From Alphaproteobacteria bacterium (GTDB lineage: Bacteria; Pseudomonadota; Alphaproteobacteria; UBA828): DNA of 47,689 bases. A model generated the notes under the pieces. The model saw only the letters and a list, made by a program, of their open reading frames with translations. It made no database searches and was not told the origin of the DNA. This document shows positions 8,989-16,866 of this stretch, one piece after another; within the stretch, counting starts at the first letter, position 1; the number at the start of each line of letters is the position of its first letter. The stretch is from assembly GCA_011523425.1 (NCBI GenBank), contig WTGU01000067.1, positions 1 to 47,689 on the forward strand, read 5' to 3'. A program made the position numbers and the translations under genes.

Positions 8989-9702
8989 TCAGGCCGGGCC
9001 GACGCGTTCGCCGTGCATCGTGCACGAGTCCTCGGCGAGCGCGACGAAGGCCTCGGTGACCGCGTCGGGTGCGGGCAGGCGGCTCGGGTCCTCGCCCGGA
9101 TAGGCGCGGCGGCGCAGAGCCGTCGCCACCGGGCCGGGATCGAGCAGGTTGACCCGGAGTGCGCTGCGCCGGGTCTCGGCCGCGTAGCAGCGGACCAGCG
9201 CCTCGAGGCCCGCCTTGCTCGCGGCATAGGCGCCCCAGAAGGCGGATGCGTCCCTGGCGGGGGCGGCGGTGACGAAGATCGCCCGGCCGGCCGGAGACGC
9301 GCGCAGCAGGGGGTCGAGACTGCGGATCAGCCGCCAGTTGGCGCCGAGGTTGAGCGCGAGCGTCGCTTCCCAGTCTTCCGGCGCATGGTGGCCGACCGGA
9401 CTGAGCTGGACCAGCATGCCCGCGTTGGCGACGAGGACATCGAGGCGGCCGAAACGCTCGGCGAGCGCCGCGCCGAGCCGGTCGATCCGCTCCCCGTCGC
9501 GGAGGTCCATCGGCACCAGCGTCGCGGTCTCGCCGGAGGCGCGCTGCACGGCGTCGTCCACCTCCTCCAGGCCGCCCGTGGTGCGGGCGACGAGGACGAG
9601 GCGCGCCCCCTCGGCGGCGAAGCGGCGGGCGACGGCGGCACCGATGCCGCGCGAGGCGCCGGTCACGAGAGCGATCCGGCCGTCGAGGCGCGGTGGCGCC
9701 AT
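8989..9702 (-). CDS. SDR family protein next to purF, catalytic Ser replaced
   Basis: A 237-residue short-chain dehydrogenase/reductase. The cofactor motif TGASRGIG is at 14-21, NAG at 93-95, and the YxxxK motif at Y159/K163. The usual catalytic serine should lie 13 residues before the tyrosine, but residue 146 is Ala (the stretch reads FVTAAPAR). Thr145 sits next to it. The DNA reads cleanly as GTC ACC GCC GCC there. It may therefore be a weak enzyme or have a non-catalytic role. I chose the ATG at 9702 because homology begins there, 8 nt after the purF stop. An SDR directly after purF is a familiar alphaproteobacterial arrangement; its substrate is not known. Confidence 0.87.
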   Translation of the reverse strand: MAPPRLDGRIALVTGASRGIGAAVARRFAAEGARLVLVARTTGGLEEVDDAVQRASGETATLVPMDLRDGERIDRLGAALAERFGRLDVLVANAGMLVQLSPVGHHAPEDWEATLALNLGANWRLIRSLDPLLRASPAGRAIFVTAAPARDASAFWGAYAASKAGLEALVRCYAAETRRSALRVNLLDPGPVATALRRRAYPGEDPSRLPAPDAVTEAFVALAEDSCTMHGERVGPA

Positions 9703-9710
9703 GATGTCGG

Positions 9711-11174
9711 CTAGCCGCTCTCGGCGAGCAGAGAGAGCTGCGCCGGCGGCTCGTCGCCCTGTTGATCCAAGAGCGCGATGGGATAGTCGCCGGAGAAGCA
9801 GGCGTCGCAGTACTGCGGGCGCGCGGGGTCGCGCCCCGGCTCGCCCATGGCGCGGTAGAGGCCGTCGATCGAGATGAAGGCCAGGCTGTCCACGCCGATG
9901 GAGCGCGCCATCGCGGCCACGTCGTGGCGCGCGGCCAGAAGCTGCTCGTGCGCCGGCGTATCGACACCGTAGAAGCAGGGATGCGCCGTCGGCGGACTCG
10001 CGATCCTCATGTGGACCGTCGCCGCGCCTGCCGAGCGCACCATCTCCACGATCTTGGTCGACGTCGTGCCGCGCACGATGCTGTCGTCGACGAGCACGAC
10101 CCGCCGACCCTTCAGGATCTGGCGGTTGGCGTTGTGCTTGAGCTTGACGCCGAGATGCCTGATCCGGTCGGTCGGCTCGATGAAGGTGCGCCCGACATAG
10201 TGGTTGCGGATGATGCCGAGCTCGAACGGAAGGTCCGCCTGCGCGGCATAGCCGATCGCTGCCGGCACGCCCGAATCGGGGACCGGCACCACCACGTCTG
10301 CCGCGGCCGGCGCCTCGCGGGCGAGCTCGGCGCCGATGCGCTGCCGCGCCTCGTAGACTCCGATTCCCTCGGCCACGCTGTCGGGCCGCGCGAAGTAGAT
10401 GTACTCGAAGACGCAGAAGCGCCGCCCGGCGGGGCGGAAGGGCTTCACGCTCTCCACGCCTGCGTCGGTGATGATCACCAGCTCGCCCGGCTCGATGTCG
10501 CGGACGTGGCGGGCGCCGATGATGTCGAAGGCCACGGTCTCCGACGCCAGGATCGTCGCGCCGTCGAGCTGGCCCAGCACCAGCGGGCGCACGCCGTGGG
10601 GGTCCCGTACGCCGATCAGCGAATCCCCGGTGAGCGCCACCAGCGAATAGGCGCCGTGCACCCTGCCCAGCGCCTCGATCATGCGCTCGACGAGGCGTGC
10701 GCGCCGGCTGATGGCGATCAGGTGGACGATCGTCTCGGTGTCGGAGGTGGACTGGAAGATGCAGCCGCGCGAGACGAGATCGGCGCGCAGCGAGAGCGCG
10801 TTGGTGAGGTTCCCGTTGTGCGCGATGCTGAGCCCGCCGGTGGCGAGGTCCGCGAAGAGCGGCTGGATGTTGCGCACTTCGGGTGCGCCCTGGGTGGAAT
10901 AGCGGTTGTGGCCGATCGCCGCGCGGCCCTCCAGGGCGTCGATCACCTCGCCCGAGGAGAAGATGTCGCCGACCTTTCCCAGCGCCCGGTGCGAATGGAA
11001 GAGGGTGCCGTCGGTGCTGACGATGCCGGCCGATTCCTGCCCCCGGTGCTGCAGCGCATGCAGACCGAGCGCCGCGTGGGCGGCGGCGTCGGGGTGCCCG
11101 AATATGCCGAAGACGCCGCACTCCTCGCGCAGCTTGTCCTCGCTCGGCCCGTTGCCTGTCCGGGGTGCGTTCAT
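9711..11174 (-). CDS. purF: Amidophosphoribosyltransferase
   Basis: First committed step of purine synthesis: transfers ammonia from glutamine to PRPP. The protein has 487 residues. An 18-residue propeptide precedes Cys19 (EECGVFGIFG), which becomes the N-terminal nucleophile after self-cleavage. The PRPP loop VVLVDDSIVRGTTS is at about 359-372. Four cysteines, C254, C400, C456 and C459, have almost the same spacing as the 4Fe-4S ligands of the Bacillus enzyme, so this is the iron-sulfur, oxygen-sensitive type. The ATG at 11174 shares one base with the cvpA stop (TGATG), a sign of coupled translation and a classic cvpA-purF pair. Confidence 0.97.
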   Translation of the reverse strand: MNAPRTGNGPSEDKLREECGVFGIFGHPDAAAHAALGLHALQHRGQESAGIVSTDGTLFHSHRALGKVGDIFSSGEVIDALEGRAAIGHNRYSTQGAPEVRNIQPLFADLATGGLSIAHNGNLTNALSLRADLVSRGCIFQSTSDTETIVHLIAISRRARLVERMIEALGRVHGAYSLVALTGDSLIGVRDPHGVRPLVLGQLDGATILASETVAFDIIGARHVRDIEPGELVIITDAGVESVKPFRPAGRRFCVFEYIYFARPDSVAEGIGVYEARQRIGAELAREAPAAADVVVPVPDSGVPAAIGYAAQADLPFELGIIRNHYVGRTFIEPTDRIRHLGVKLKHNANRQILKGRRVVLVDDSIVRGTTSTKIVEMVRSAGAATVHMRIASPPTAHPCFYGVDTPAHEQLLAARHDVAAMARSIGVDSLAFISIDGLYRAMGEPGRDPARPQYCDACFSGDYPIALLDQQGDEPPAQLSLLAESG

Positions 11175-11836
11175 CACTCGACGCTTTCGCTCAGCCCGTC
11201 GAGCTGCTGCCGCTCGCCGCCGCTGTAGCCGGTCTCGCTTTCCTCTTCCGGCTGGTTTGCGGGAACGGGCTCGGTGAGCTCCCGCACGCTTCGCTCGCGG
11301 CCATCGTCGAAGGTCTCCTCGATGTGTCTGGTGCCTTCGTCTGCGACTTCCTCCGGCACCACCTCGCGAAGCGCGGCGACTCCCTGCTTGATATAGGGCA
11401 AGGTCCTGGCCTCGTCGACCCACGGCGGCCAGTCGCTTTGCTGCACCACCGAGCCGAACAGCATGTAGGCGATGCAGACCAATGCCGCGCCGCGCAGGAT
11501 TCCGAAGATGAAGCCGAGCGTGCGGTCCAGCGCCCCGCCCCGGCTGCGCTGGATGCGGCCCGAGATGAGCTGGTTGACGATCGTGAGCACGATCAGGACG
11601 ACGACGAAGACCGCGAGGCCGGCGACCACGTCGGCGATCAGCGTGGATGAAGTGATCAGGTCGCGGGCGATCGGCCGGGTGTGGGGGAAGGCGAAGAAGG
11701 TGGCAAGGCCGGCGCCGACCCAGGCGCCGATGCCGAGCAACTCGCGCGCCGCCCCGCGCCCGAAGGCGAGCAGCGCCGAAAGGATGATGATCAGCGCCAC
11801 CAGGATGTCGATGAGATTGACCGGCAGGTCTTCCAT
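11174..11836 (-). CDS. cvpA: CvpA family inner-membrane protein
   Basis: Inner-membrane protein of the CvpA (colicin V production) family, 220 residues from the ATG at 11836. Four hydrophobic segments are visible: about 5-22, 30-48, 63-86 and 103-122. A hydrophilic, acidic C-terminal half (about 130-220) is rich in Glu, Arg and Gln and is probably disordered. The family is linked to envelope homeostasis and is very often placed in front of purF, as here. An in-frame upstream ATG at 11899 would overlap radA by 50 bp and adds a basic, non-conserved stretch, so I reject it. The radA stop is 13 nt upstream. Confidence 0.92.
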   Translation of the reverse strand: MEDLPVNLIDILVALIIILSALLAFGRGAARELLGIGAWVGAGLATFFAFPHTRPIARDLITSSTLIADVVAGLAVFVVVLIVLTIVNQLISGRIQRSRGGALDRTLGFIFGILRGAALVCIAYMLFGSVVQQSDWPPWVDEARTLPYIKQGVAALREVVPEEVADEGTRHIEETFDDGRERSVRELTEPVPANQPEEESETGYSGGERQQLDGLSESVE

Positions 11837-11849
11837 TCTCTCGCGATCG

Positions 11850-13232
11850 TCAGGGCGTCTCGAGCGACGCGGGAAAGAGCGCCACCAGGTCTCGTACATG
11901 GGTGAGCCGCGTCACCGCGATTCCCGGACCCTCCGCCTCGCCGCGGGCCGTGTCCGGCACCGGCGCCAGCGCGTGGCTGAAGCCGAGCTTCGCGGCCTCC
12001 TTGAGCCGGGCGCCGCCCTGGCTCACCGGCCGGACCTCGCCGGCCAGCCCGATCTCGCCGAAGATGACGGCGCCCTGGTCGAGCGCCCGGCCCGCAGCCG
12101 ATGAGGCGAGCGCGGCCGCGACCGCGAGGTCCGCGGCGGGCTCGGTGATGCGGAGCCCGCCCGCCACGTTGAGATAGACGTCGCAGACGCTGAGCCTGAG
12201 CCCGGCGCGGGCCTCCAGCACGGCCAGCACCATGGCGAGCCGGCCTGCATCCCAGCCGACCACGGTGCGCCGCGGCGATCCCGCCGGTCCGGGCGCCACC
12301 AGGGCCTGGATCTCCACCAGAACCGGCCGCGAGCCCTCGACCCCGGCGAAGACCGCGGCACCGGGCACGGGGCCGCGCTCCGGGTCCACGAAGAGGCTGG
12401 AAGGGTTGGGGATCTCCACCAGGCCGCGGTCGGTCATCTCGAAGACGCCGATCTCGTCGGTCGGTCCGAACCGGTTCTTGATGGCGCGGACGATGCGGAA
12501 CTGGTGGCCGCGCTCGCCCTCGAAATAGAGCACGCAGTCGACCATGTGTTCGAGCACGCGGGGGCCCGCGATCTGCCCCTCCTTGGTGACGTGGCCGACC
12601 AGCACCAGGACCGTGCCCGTGCGCTTGGCGAGCCGGATCAGCTCCTGGGCCGCGCCCCGCACCTGGGCGACCGTTCCCGGCGCCGAATCCAGCGTGTCGA
12701 GATACATGGTCTGGATCGAGTCGACCACCACCATGTCGGGCGGCGCGTCGTCCTCCAGCGTCGTCAGGATGTCGCGGACGTCGATCGCCGCCGCGAGCCC
12801 GACTGGCGCGCCGGCGAGGCCGGTGCGGGCGGCACGCATTCGGATCTGCTCGATTCCCTCCTCGCCGGAGACGTAGGCGACGCGGGTGCCGCGCACGGCC
12901 AGGGCCGATGCCGCCTGCAGCAGCAGGGTCGACTTGCCGATGCCGGGATCGCCCGCCAGCAGCACCGACGAGCCGGGCACGAAGCCGCCGCCCACGACCC
13001 GGTCGATCTCGCCGATGCCGCATTCCCGCCGGGCGAGCACGGCGCCGGGCCCGTCGAGGGGCAGGAATTCGATGCGGCGGCCCTTGGCGGTCCCCAGCCC
13101 GCGCGGCGGGGCTGCGCGCGACACCTCCTCGACGATGCTGTTCCAAGCCCCGCAGGCATCGCAGCGCCCGGCCCAGCGGGGCCGCGCGGCGCCGCAGGCG
13201 TCGCAGACAAAGCGCTTCTCCGCCCGCGCCAT
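11850..13232 (-). CDS. radA: DNA repair protein RadA/Sms
   Basis: Helicase-like ATPase that promotes branch migration during homologous recombination. It has 460 residues, the normal length. The N-terminal zinc finger has four cysteines (C10, C13, C24, C27). The RecA-like core has Walker A GDPGIGKST (Lys100), Walker B MVVVDSIQT, and the RadA-specific KNRFG motif near 253. A Lon-protease-like C-terminal domain follows, starting around 290 and lacking protease activity in the family. The ribosome-binding site AAGGAG is 4 nt before the ATG at 13232. It sits between mlaF (42 nt upstream) and cvpA (13 nt downstream). Confidence 0.97.
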   Translation of the reverse strand: MARAEKRFVCDACGAARPRWAGRCDACGAWNSIVEEVSRAAPPRGLGTAKGRRIEFLPLDGPGAVLARRECGIGEIDRVVGGGFVPGSSVLLAGDPGIGKSTLLLQAASALAVRGTRVAYVSGEEGIEQIRMRAARTGLAGAPVGLAAAIDVRDILTTLEDDAPPDMVVVDSIQTMYLDTLDSAPGTVAQVRGAAQELIRLAKRTGTVLVLVGHVTKEGQIAGPRVLEHMVDCVLYFEGERGHQFRIVRAIKNRFGPTDEIGVFEMTDRGLVEIPNPSSLFVDPERGPVPGAAVFAGVEGSRPVLVEIQALVAPGPAGSPRRTVVGWDAGRLAMVLAVLEARAGLRLSVCDVYLNVAGGLRITEPAADLAVAAALASSAAGRALDQGAVIFGEIGLAGEVRPVSQGGARLKEAAKLGFSHALAPVPDTARGEAEGPGIAVTRLTHVRDLVALFPASLETP

Positions 13233-13274
13233 GGGTCTCCTTACCCGGGTGTCGGCACGGCCGGCCGGCGCCGC

Positions 13275-14090
13275 TCAGGCGCGCCCGTCGGCGGCGACCG
13301 CAAGCCTGATCGGCCCGTCCGCCCGTCCGTTGATGAACTGCTCCACATGGGCGTTCCCGCTCTCGTCGATCTCGCCGGCCGGGCCCTGCCAGATGATCGT
13401 GCCGTCGTGGATCATGGCGATCCGGTCGGCGATCTTGCGCGCGCTGGTCATGTCGTGGGTGATGGTGAGCGTGGTCGCGCCGAGCTCGCGCGTGCAGGCC
13501 ACGATCAGGTCGTTGATCACGTCGGCCATGATCGGGTCGAGACCGGTCGTCGGCTCGTCGAAGAAGATGATCTCCGGCCGGGTCGCAATGGCGCGCGCCA
13601 GCCCCACCCGCTTGCGCATGCCGCCCGAGAGCGCGGCCGGATAGAGATCGGCCGAATCCTCGGCGAGACCGACCTGGGCCAGGGTCTCGATCGCGATATC
13701 CCGCGCCTCGCGCCGCGCCATGCCCTGCGCCTGGATCAGTCCGAAGGCGACGTTCTCCCACACCGGCAGGCTGTCGAAGAGCGCGCTGTTCTGGAACAGC
13801 ATGCCGATCCTGCGCATGGCGGCCTCGCGCGCGGCGCGGTTGCCGGCGAGCTCCTCGCCGTCGATGGTCACGCTGCCCGCGTCCGGGTGCAGCAGGCCCA
13901 GCAGGCACTTGAGCATGACCGACTTGCCGACGCCCGAGCAGCCGATCACCACCACCGACTCCCCGCTCCCGATCTCGAGGTCGAGGCCGTCGAGCACCAC
14001 CTGGCCGGCGAACCTCTTGCGCAGGCCGCGAAGGGCGATCTTGGGCTCGTTCGCGCCGTGCGCGGCGCGGGCGCTCGACGGCGCGCTCAT
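13275..14090 (-). CDS. mlaF: MlaF-type ABC transporter ATP-binding protein
   Basis: ATPase subunit of a Mla/MCE-type phospholipid transporter at the inner membrane, 271 residues. Walker A GCSGVGKS is at 50-57, the signature LSGGMRKRVGLARA at about 160, and Walker B IIFFDEPTTGLDP follows. The sequence LSGGMRKRVGLARA and the TTGLDP ending are typical of MlaF/Ttg2A. The ATG at 14090 overlaps the mlaE stop by 4 bp (ATGA), so the two subunits are translationally coupled. No MlaD (MCE protein), MlaC or MlaB gene follows; radA comes next. Confidence 0.92.
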   Translation of the reverse strand: MSAPSSARAAHGANEPKIALRGLRKRFAGQVVLDGLDLEIGSGESVVVIGCSGVGKSVMLKCLLGLLHPDAGSVTIDGEELAGNRAAREAAMRRIGMLFQNSALFDSLPVWENVAFGLIQAQGMARREARDIAIETLAQVGLAEDSADLYPAALSGGMRKRVGLARAIATRPEIIFFDEPTTGLDPIMADVINDLIVACTRELGATTLTITHDMTSARKIADRIAMIHDGTIIWQGPAGEIDESGNAHVEQFINGRADGPIRLAVAADGRA

Positions 14091-14890
14091 TGGGCGAAGA
14101 ACGCCTCCGTGATGATGTAGTTGAAGATCAGAACCAGGATGGCGCCGGTCACCACGGCGTTTGTGGTGGCCTTGCCCACGCCCTGGGCGCCGCCCTTCGA
14201 GTGGAAGCCATGGTAGCAGCCCATCAGCGCGATCAGATATCCGAAGACGGCGGCTTTGACGAGGCCCGAGACCACGTCCATCGTCTCCAGATACTCGAAT
14301 GTGTTGGTGATGTAGGTGTCGGCGTTGAAGCCGAGCTTGTAGACGCTGACCAGATAGCCGCCCAGAACACCGATGATATCGGCGACGAGAACGAGGAAGG
14401 GCAGCATCAGGAAGCCGCCGAGGAGGCGCGGCACGATCAGGTACTTGTGCGGATTGGTCGACAGCGTGGTCAGCGCGTCGATCTGCTCGGTGACACGCAT
14501 GGTGCCGATCTCCGCCGCCATGGCGGCGCCGACCCGCCCGGCGACCATGAGGCCGGCGAGCACTGGCCCCAGCTCCCGCGTGATCGAGAGCACCACCACG
14601 GTCGGGATCGTGCTCTCGGCCGAGAAGCGCGAGAAGCCCGTGTAGCTCTGCAGCGCCAGCACCATACCGGCGAAGAGCCCGGTCAGACCCACGACCGGTA
14701 GCGAGTAGAAGCCGATCTCCACCATCTGGCGGAGCAGGAGGCGCGGGTAGAGCGGCGGCCGGACGCAGTGCGAGGTCGCCTCGAAGGCGAAGAGGGCGAG
14801 GCGGCCTATGGCCCCGAACAGGGCCAGGACGCCGTGGCCGATCGCCTGCAGCGGATTGCTCTTCACGCACTCTTCCCGTCGACGACGCAC
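14087..14890 (-). CDS. mlaE: MlaE family lipid ABC transporter permease
   Basis: Inner-membrane permease of the MlaE/DUF140 family that partners with the MlaF ATPase to move phospholipids across the periplasm. It is 267 residues from GTG 14890; GTG 14866 is an alternative start and has GGGAAGAG just upstream. Five to six hydrophobic segments are visible. The family core is clear: LTGLFAGMVLALQSY, ELGPVLAGLMVAGRVGAA and AAEIGTMRVTEQIDAL. The gene opens the long minus-strand run down to mtnA. A candidate promoter ends about 40 bp upstream (14929-14964). No mlaD, mlaC or mlaB is nearby, so the periplasmic partners must be encoded elsewhere. Confidence 0.93.
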   Translation of the reverse strand: MRRRREECVKSNPLQAIGHGVLALFGAIGRLALFAFEATSHCVRPPLYPRLLLRQMVEIGFYSLPVVGLTGLFAGMVLALQSYTGFSRFSAESTIPTVVVLSITRELGPVLAGLMVAGRVGAAMAAEIGTMRVTEQIDALTTLSTNPHKYLIVPRLLGGFLMLPFLVLVADIIGVLGGYLVSVYKLGFNADTYITNTFEYLETMDVVSGLVKAAVFGYLIALMGCYHGFHSKGGAQGVGKATTNAVVTGAILVLIFNYIITEAFFAQ

Positions 14891-14928
14891 GCGGGCCGAT
14901 CTCCGACTCGGCGCCCGTCGCCGGGGAC

Positions 14929-14964
14929 TCTAGCCCGGAATTCTCGTCAGGGTCATGGCCCGAG
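14929..14964 (-). promoter_or_regulatory. Candidate mlaE promoter with shared dyad motif
   Basis: On the minus strand: CTCGGGCC (14964-14957), a -35-like ATGACC (14956-14951), a 16-nt spacer and a -10-like GCTAGA (14934-14929). The arrangement resembles the published Caulobacter housekeeping consensus (TTGACGS / GCTANAWC), although the spacer is a little longer. Two other copies, before ilvE and sspB, share the flanking and spacer bases too. GGGCCATGACCC is an imperfect inverted repeat. Confidence 0.6.
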
Positions 14965-15015
14965 CGGCTCCGCGCGGCGTGCGCCCAAGGGCTCGGTCCG
15001 ACTCGATCCCGACGT

Positions 15016-15051
15016 CTCGGGCCGTGACCCCGGCGAGACAGGCGGGCTAAC
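15016..15051 (+). promoter_or_regulatory. Candidate ilvE promoter with shared dyad motif
   Basis: CTCGGGCC at 15016-15023, -35-like GTGACC at 15024-15029, a 16-nt spacer and -10-like GCTAAC at 15046-15051. The expected transcription start is near 15058, about 35 nt before the ilvE ATG. It faces away from the mlaE copy; the two motifs are 51 bp apart in one 202-bp divergent intergenic region. Confidence 0.62.
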
Positions 15052-15092
15052 ATCGGCCATCGCCGCACGACATCGAGCTGGCCGGAGAAGCG

Positions 15093-16028
15093 ATGAGCAC
15101 GACGATCAAGGAGACCGAGTGGATCTGGCGCGACGGGGAATTCGTCCGCTGGCGGGATGCCACCCTCCATCTCCTCTCCACCGCCGTCCAGTTCGGCTCC
15201 TCGGTCTTCGAGGGCATCCGCTGCTACGACACCCCGGCCGGCCCCGCCATCTTCCGCCTGCCCGAGCATCTGAGACGGCTCCGCAACTCGGCGCGCATCT
15301 ACCGCATGGAGTGCGCCTATGACGACCGGGCGCTGACCGAGGCCTGCTTCGCCCTGGTCCGCCGCAACGGGCTCAGCGCCTGCTACATCCGCCCCGTGAT
15401 CCTGCGCGGCTACGGTGCGATCGGGATGGACGGCGTCGGCAGCCCCATCGAGACCTGGATTCCCGCCTGGGAGTGGGGCGCCTACCTCGGCGAGGAGGCG
15501 CTGGAGAAGGGCGTCGACGTCTGCGTCTCCTCCTGGAGCCGGGCTGCGCCCAACACCTTCCCCGGCATGGCGAAGGCGACCGGCCACTACAACAACGCCC
15601 AGCTGATCAAGCTCGAGGCCATGGCCAACGGCTTCGTCGAGGCGATCGCGCTCACTCACGACGGCCAGATCAGCGAGGGCAGCGGCCAGAACCTCTTCGC
15701 GGTGATGGACGGCACCGTGCTGACCCCGCCGATCGACGGCAGCAACCTCTCCGGCATCACGCGGAACGCGGTGATGACCATCGCCGGCGACCTCGACCTG
15801 CCGCTTCGCGAGTGCCCGATGCCGCGCGAGCTGCTCTACTGCGCCGACGAGCTCTTCTTCTCCGGCACGGCGGCGGAGATCACGCCGATCCGCTCCGTCG
15901 ACCACGTCACCGTCGGCCCGGGCGGGATCGGCCCGGTCACGCGGCGCATACAGCGGCGCTTCGCGGACATCGTCAGCGGTCGCTCCAACGACGATCACCG
16001 CTGGCTGACCCTGGTCCCGCCCGCCTGA
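15093..16028 (+). CDS. ilvE: Branched-chain amino acid aminotransferase
   Basis: PLP-dependent class IV aminotransferase (cytoplasm) that makes valine, leucine and isoleucine from their 2-oxo acids with glutamate. It has 311 residues. The PLP lysine is K161 in GMAKATGHYNN, matching the E. coli IlvE context. Other family marks are AVQFGSSVFEGIR (31-43), SEGSGQNLF and SGTAAEITPIRSVD. An SD-like GGAGAAG lies just upstream of the ATG at 15093. It is the only branched-chain gene outside the ilvB-ilvN-ilvC-leuA block in this window and has its own candidate promoter. The hydratase gene follows after 27 nt. Confidence 0.96.
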   Translation: MSTTIKETEWIWRDGEFVRWRDATLHLLSTAVQFGSSVFEGIRCYDTPAGPAIFRLPEHLRRLRNSARIYRMECAYDDRALTEACFALVRRNGLSACYIRPVILRGYGAIGMDGVGSPIETWIPAWEWGAYLGEEALEKGVDVCVSSWSRAAPNTFPGMAKATGHYNNAQLIKLEAMANGFVEAIALTHDGQISEGSGQNLFAVMDGTVLTPPIDGSNLSGITRNAVMTIAGDLDLPLRECPMPRELLYCADELFFSGTAAEITPIRSVDHVTVGPGGIGPVTRRIQRRFADIVSGRSNDDHRWLTLVPPA

Positions 16029-16055
16029 TCTACCCGTCTCGCGAGGAGGATGCGC

Positions 16056-16856
16056 ATGACCGAGAGCCGCGATCCTGCGGCCGCCCTCGCCGACCGGCTC
16101 TTCGCCGAGCATGCCGATGGGCGGCCCTTCCGCCCCATCCGGGGCGCCGACCGGCCGGCTTCTCTGGACGAGGGATACCGCGTCCAGAATCTGCTGGTCC
16201 GTCGCTGGAGCGAGGCCGGGCGGGGTGCGTCCGCCGGCTACAAGGTCGGCCTCACTTCCGAGGCGATGCGGGCGATGTGCAACGCCGATCAGCCGATCAG
16301 CGGCGTGATATTCGAGAGCACGGTGTATCGCTCGCCGGCGCGGATCGCGCTCGCCGACTTTGCCCATCTCGCGATCGAGTTCGAGCTCGCCGTCGAGATC
16401 GGTCGGGAGTTTCGGCCCGGGGACGGCCCTTTCACGCAGGACGACGCGCGAGACCGCGTCGCCGCCTGCTTGCCCGCCTTCGAGCTGATCGAGGACCGCA
16501 ACGCCGACTATGGCGACCTCGACGTGCTCTCCTGCGTGATGGACAACGCCTGGTGCGGCGGCGTCGTGCTCGGGCCGCGCCAGAGCGACTGGCAGGCCCT
16601 CGACCTCGCAGCCACGCCGGCCTCGCTCTCGGTCAACGACGGAGCGCCGGAGCCGGCGGCCACGGGCGCGGCCATGGGCAATCCGCTGAACTCGGTGGTC
16701 TGGCTGGCCAACCAGCTCGCGGACCGGGGCACTGCCCTCGAAGCGGGCATGATTGTCATGACCGGGAGCACGCTCGCCACGCGCGTCCCGGAGGCGGGCG
16801 ACCGCTTCGTCTACGCGATCGAGGGGCTGGGCCGGGTGGAGGCCACGATCGTCTGA
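16056..16856 (+). CDS. 2-keto-4-pentenoate hydratase / FAH family protein
   Basis: A 266-residue member of the 2-keto-4-pentenoate hydratase (MhpD-like, fumarylacetoacetase-fold) family. Known members hydrate 2-hydroxypenta-2,4-dienoate or decarboxylate 2-oxo-diacids with a divalent metal. Recognisable parts are YRVQNLLVRRW, AGYKVGLTS, the metal-ligand region EFELAVEIGREF, and GAAMGNPLNSVVWLANQL. I prefer the ATG at 16056 over 16050: GAGGAGG at 16043-16049 touches the first ATG but is 6 nt from the second. No other aromatic ring-cleavage genes are nearby, so the substrate is open. Confidence 0.85.
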   Translation: MTESRDPAAALADRLFAEHADGRPFRPIRGADRPASLDEGYRVQNLLVRRWSEAGRGASAGYKVGLTSEAMRAMCNADQPISGVIFESTVYRSPARIALADFAHLAIEFELAVEIGREFRPGDGPFTQDDARDRVAACLPAFELIEDRNADYGDLDVLSCVMDNAWCGGVVLGPRQSDWQALDLAATPASLSVNDGAPEPAATGAAMGNPLNSVVWLANQLADRGTALEAGMIVMTGSTLATRVPEAGDRFVYAIEGLGRVEATIV

Positions 16857-16866
16857 TCGCGCGGCG

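Noticed and set aside
15016-15051. Possible ZTP-type riboswitch, because of GGGCCGTGAC
   Set aside because: The 3' half of that riboswitch (CCGGGGAGCC-like) is absent, and all three copies align better as promoters with a fixed 16-nt spacer.
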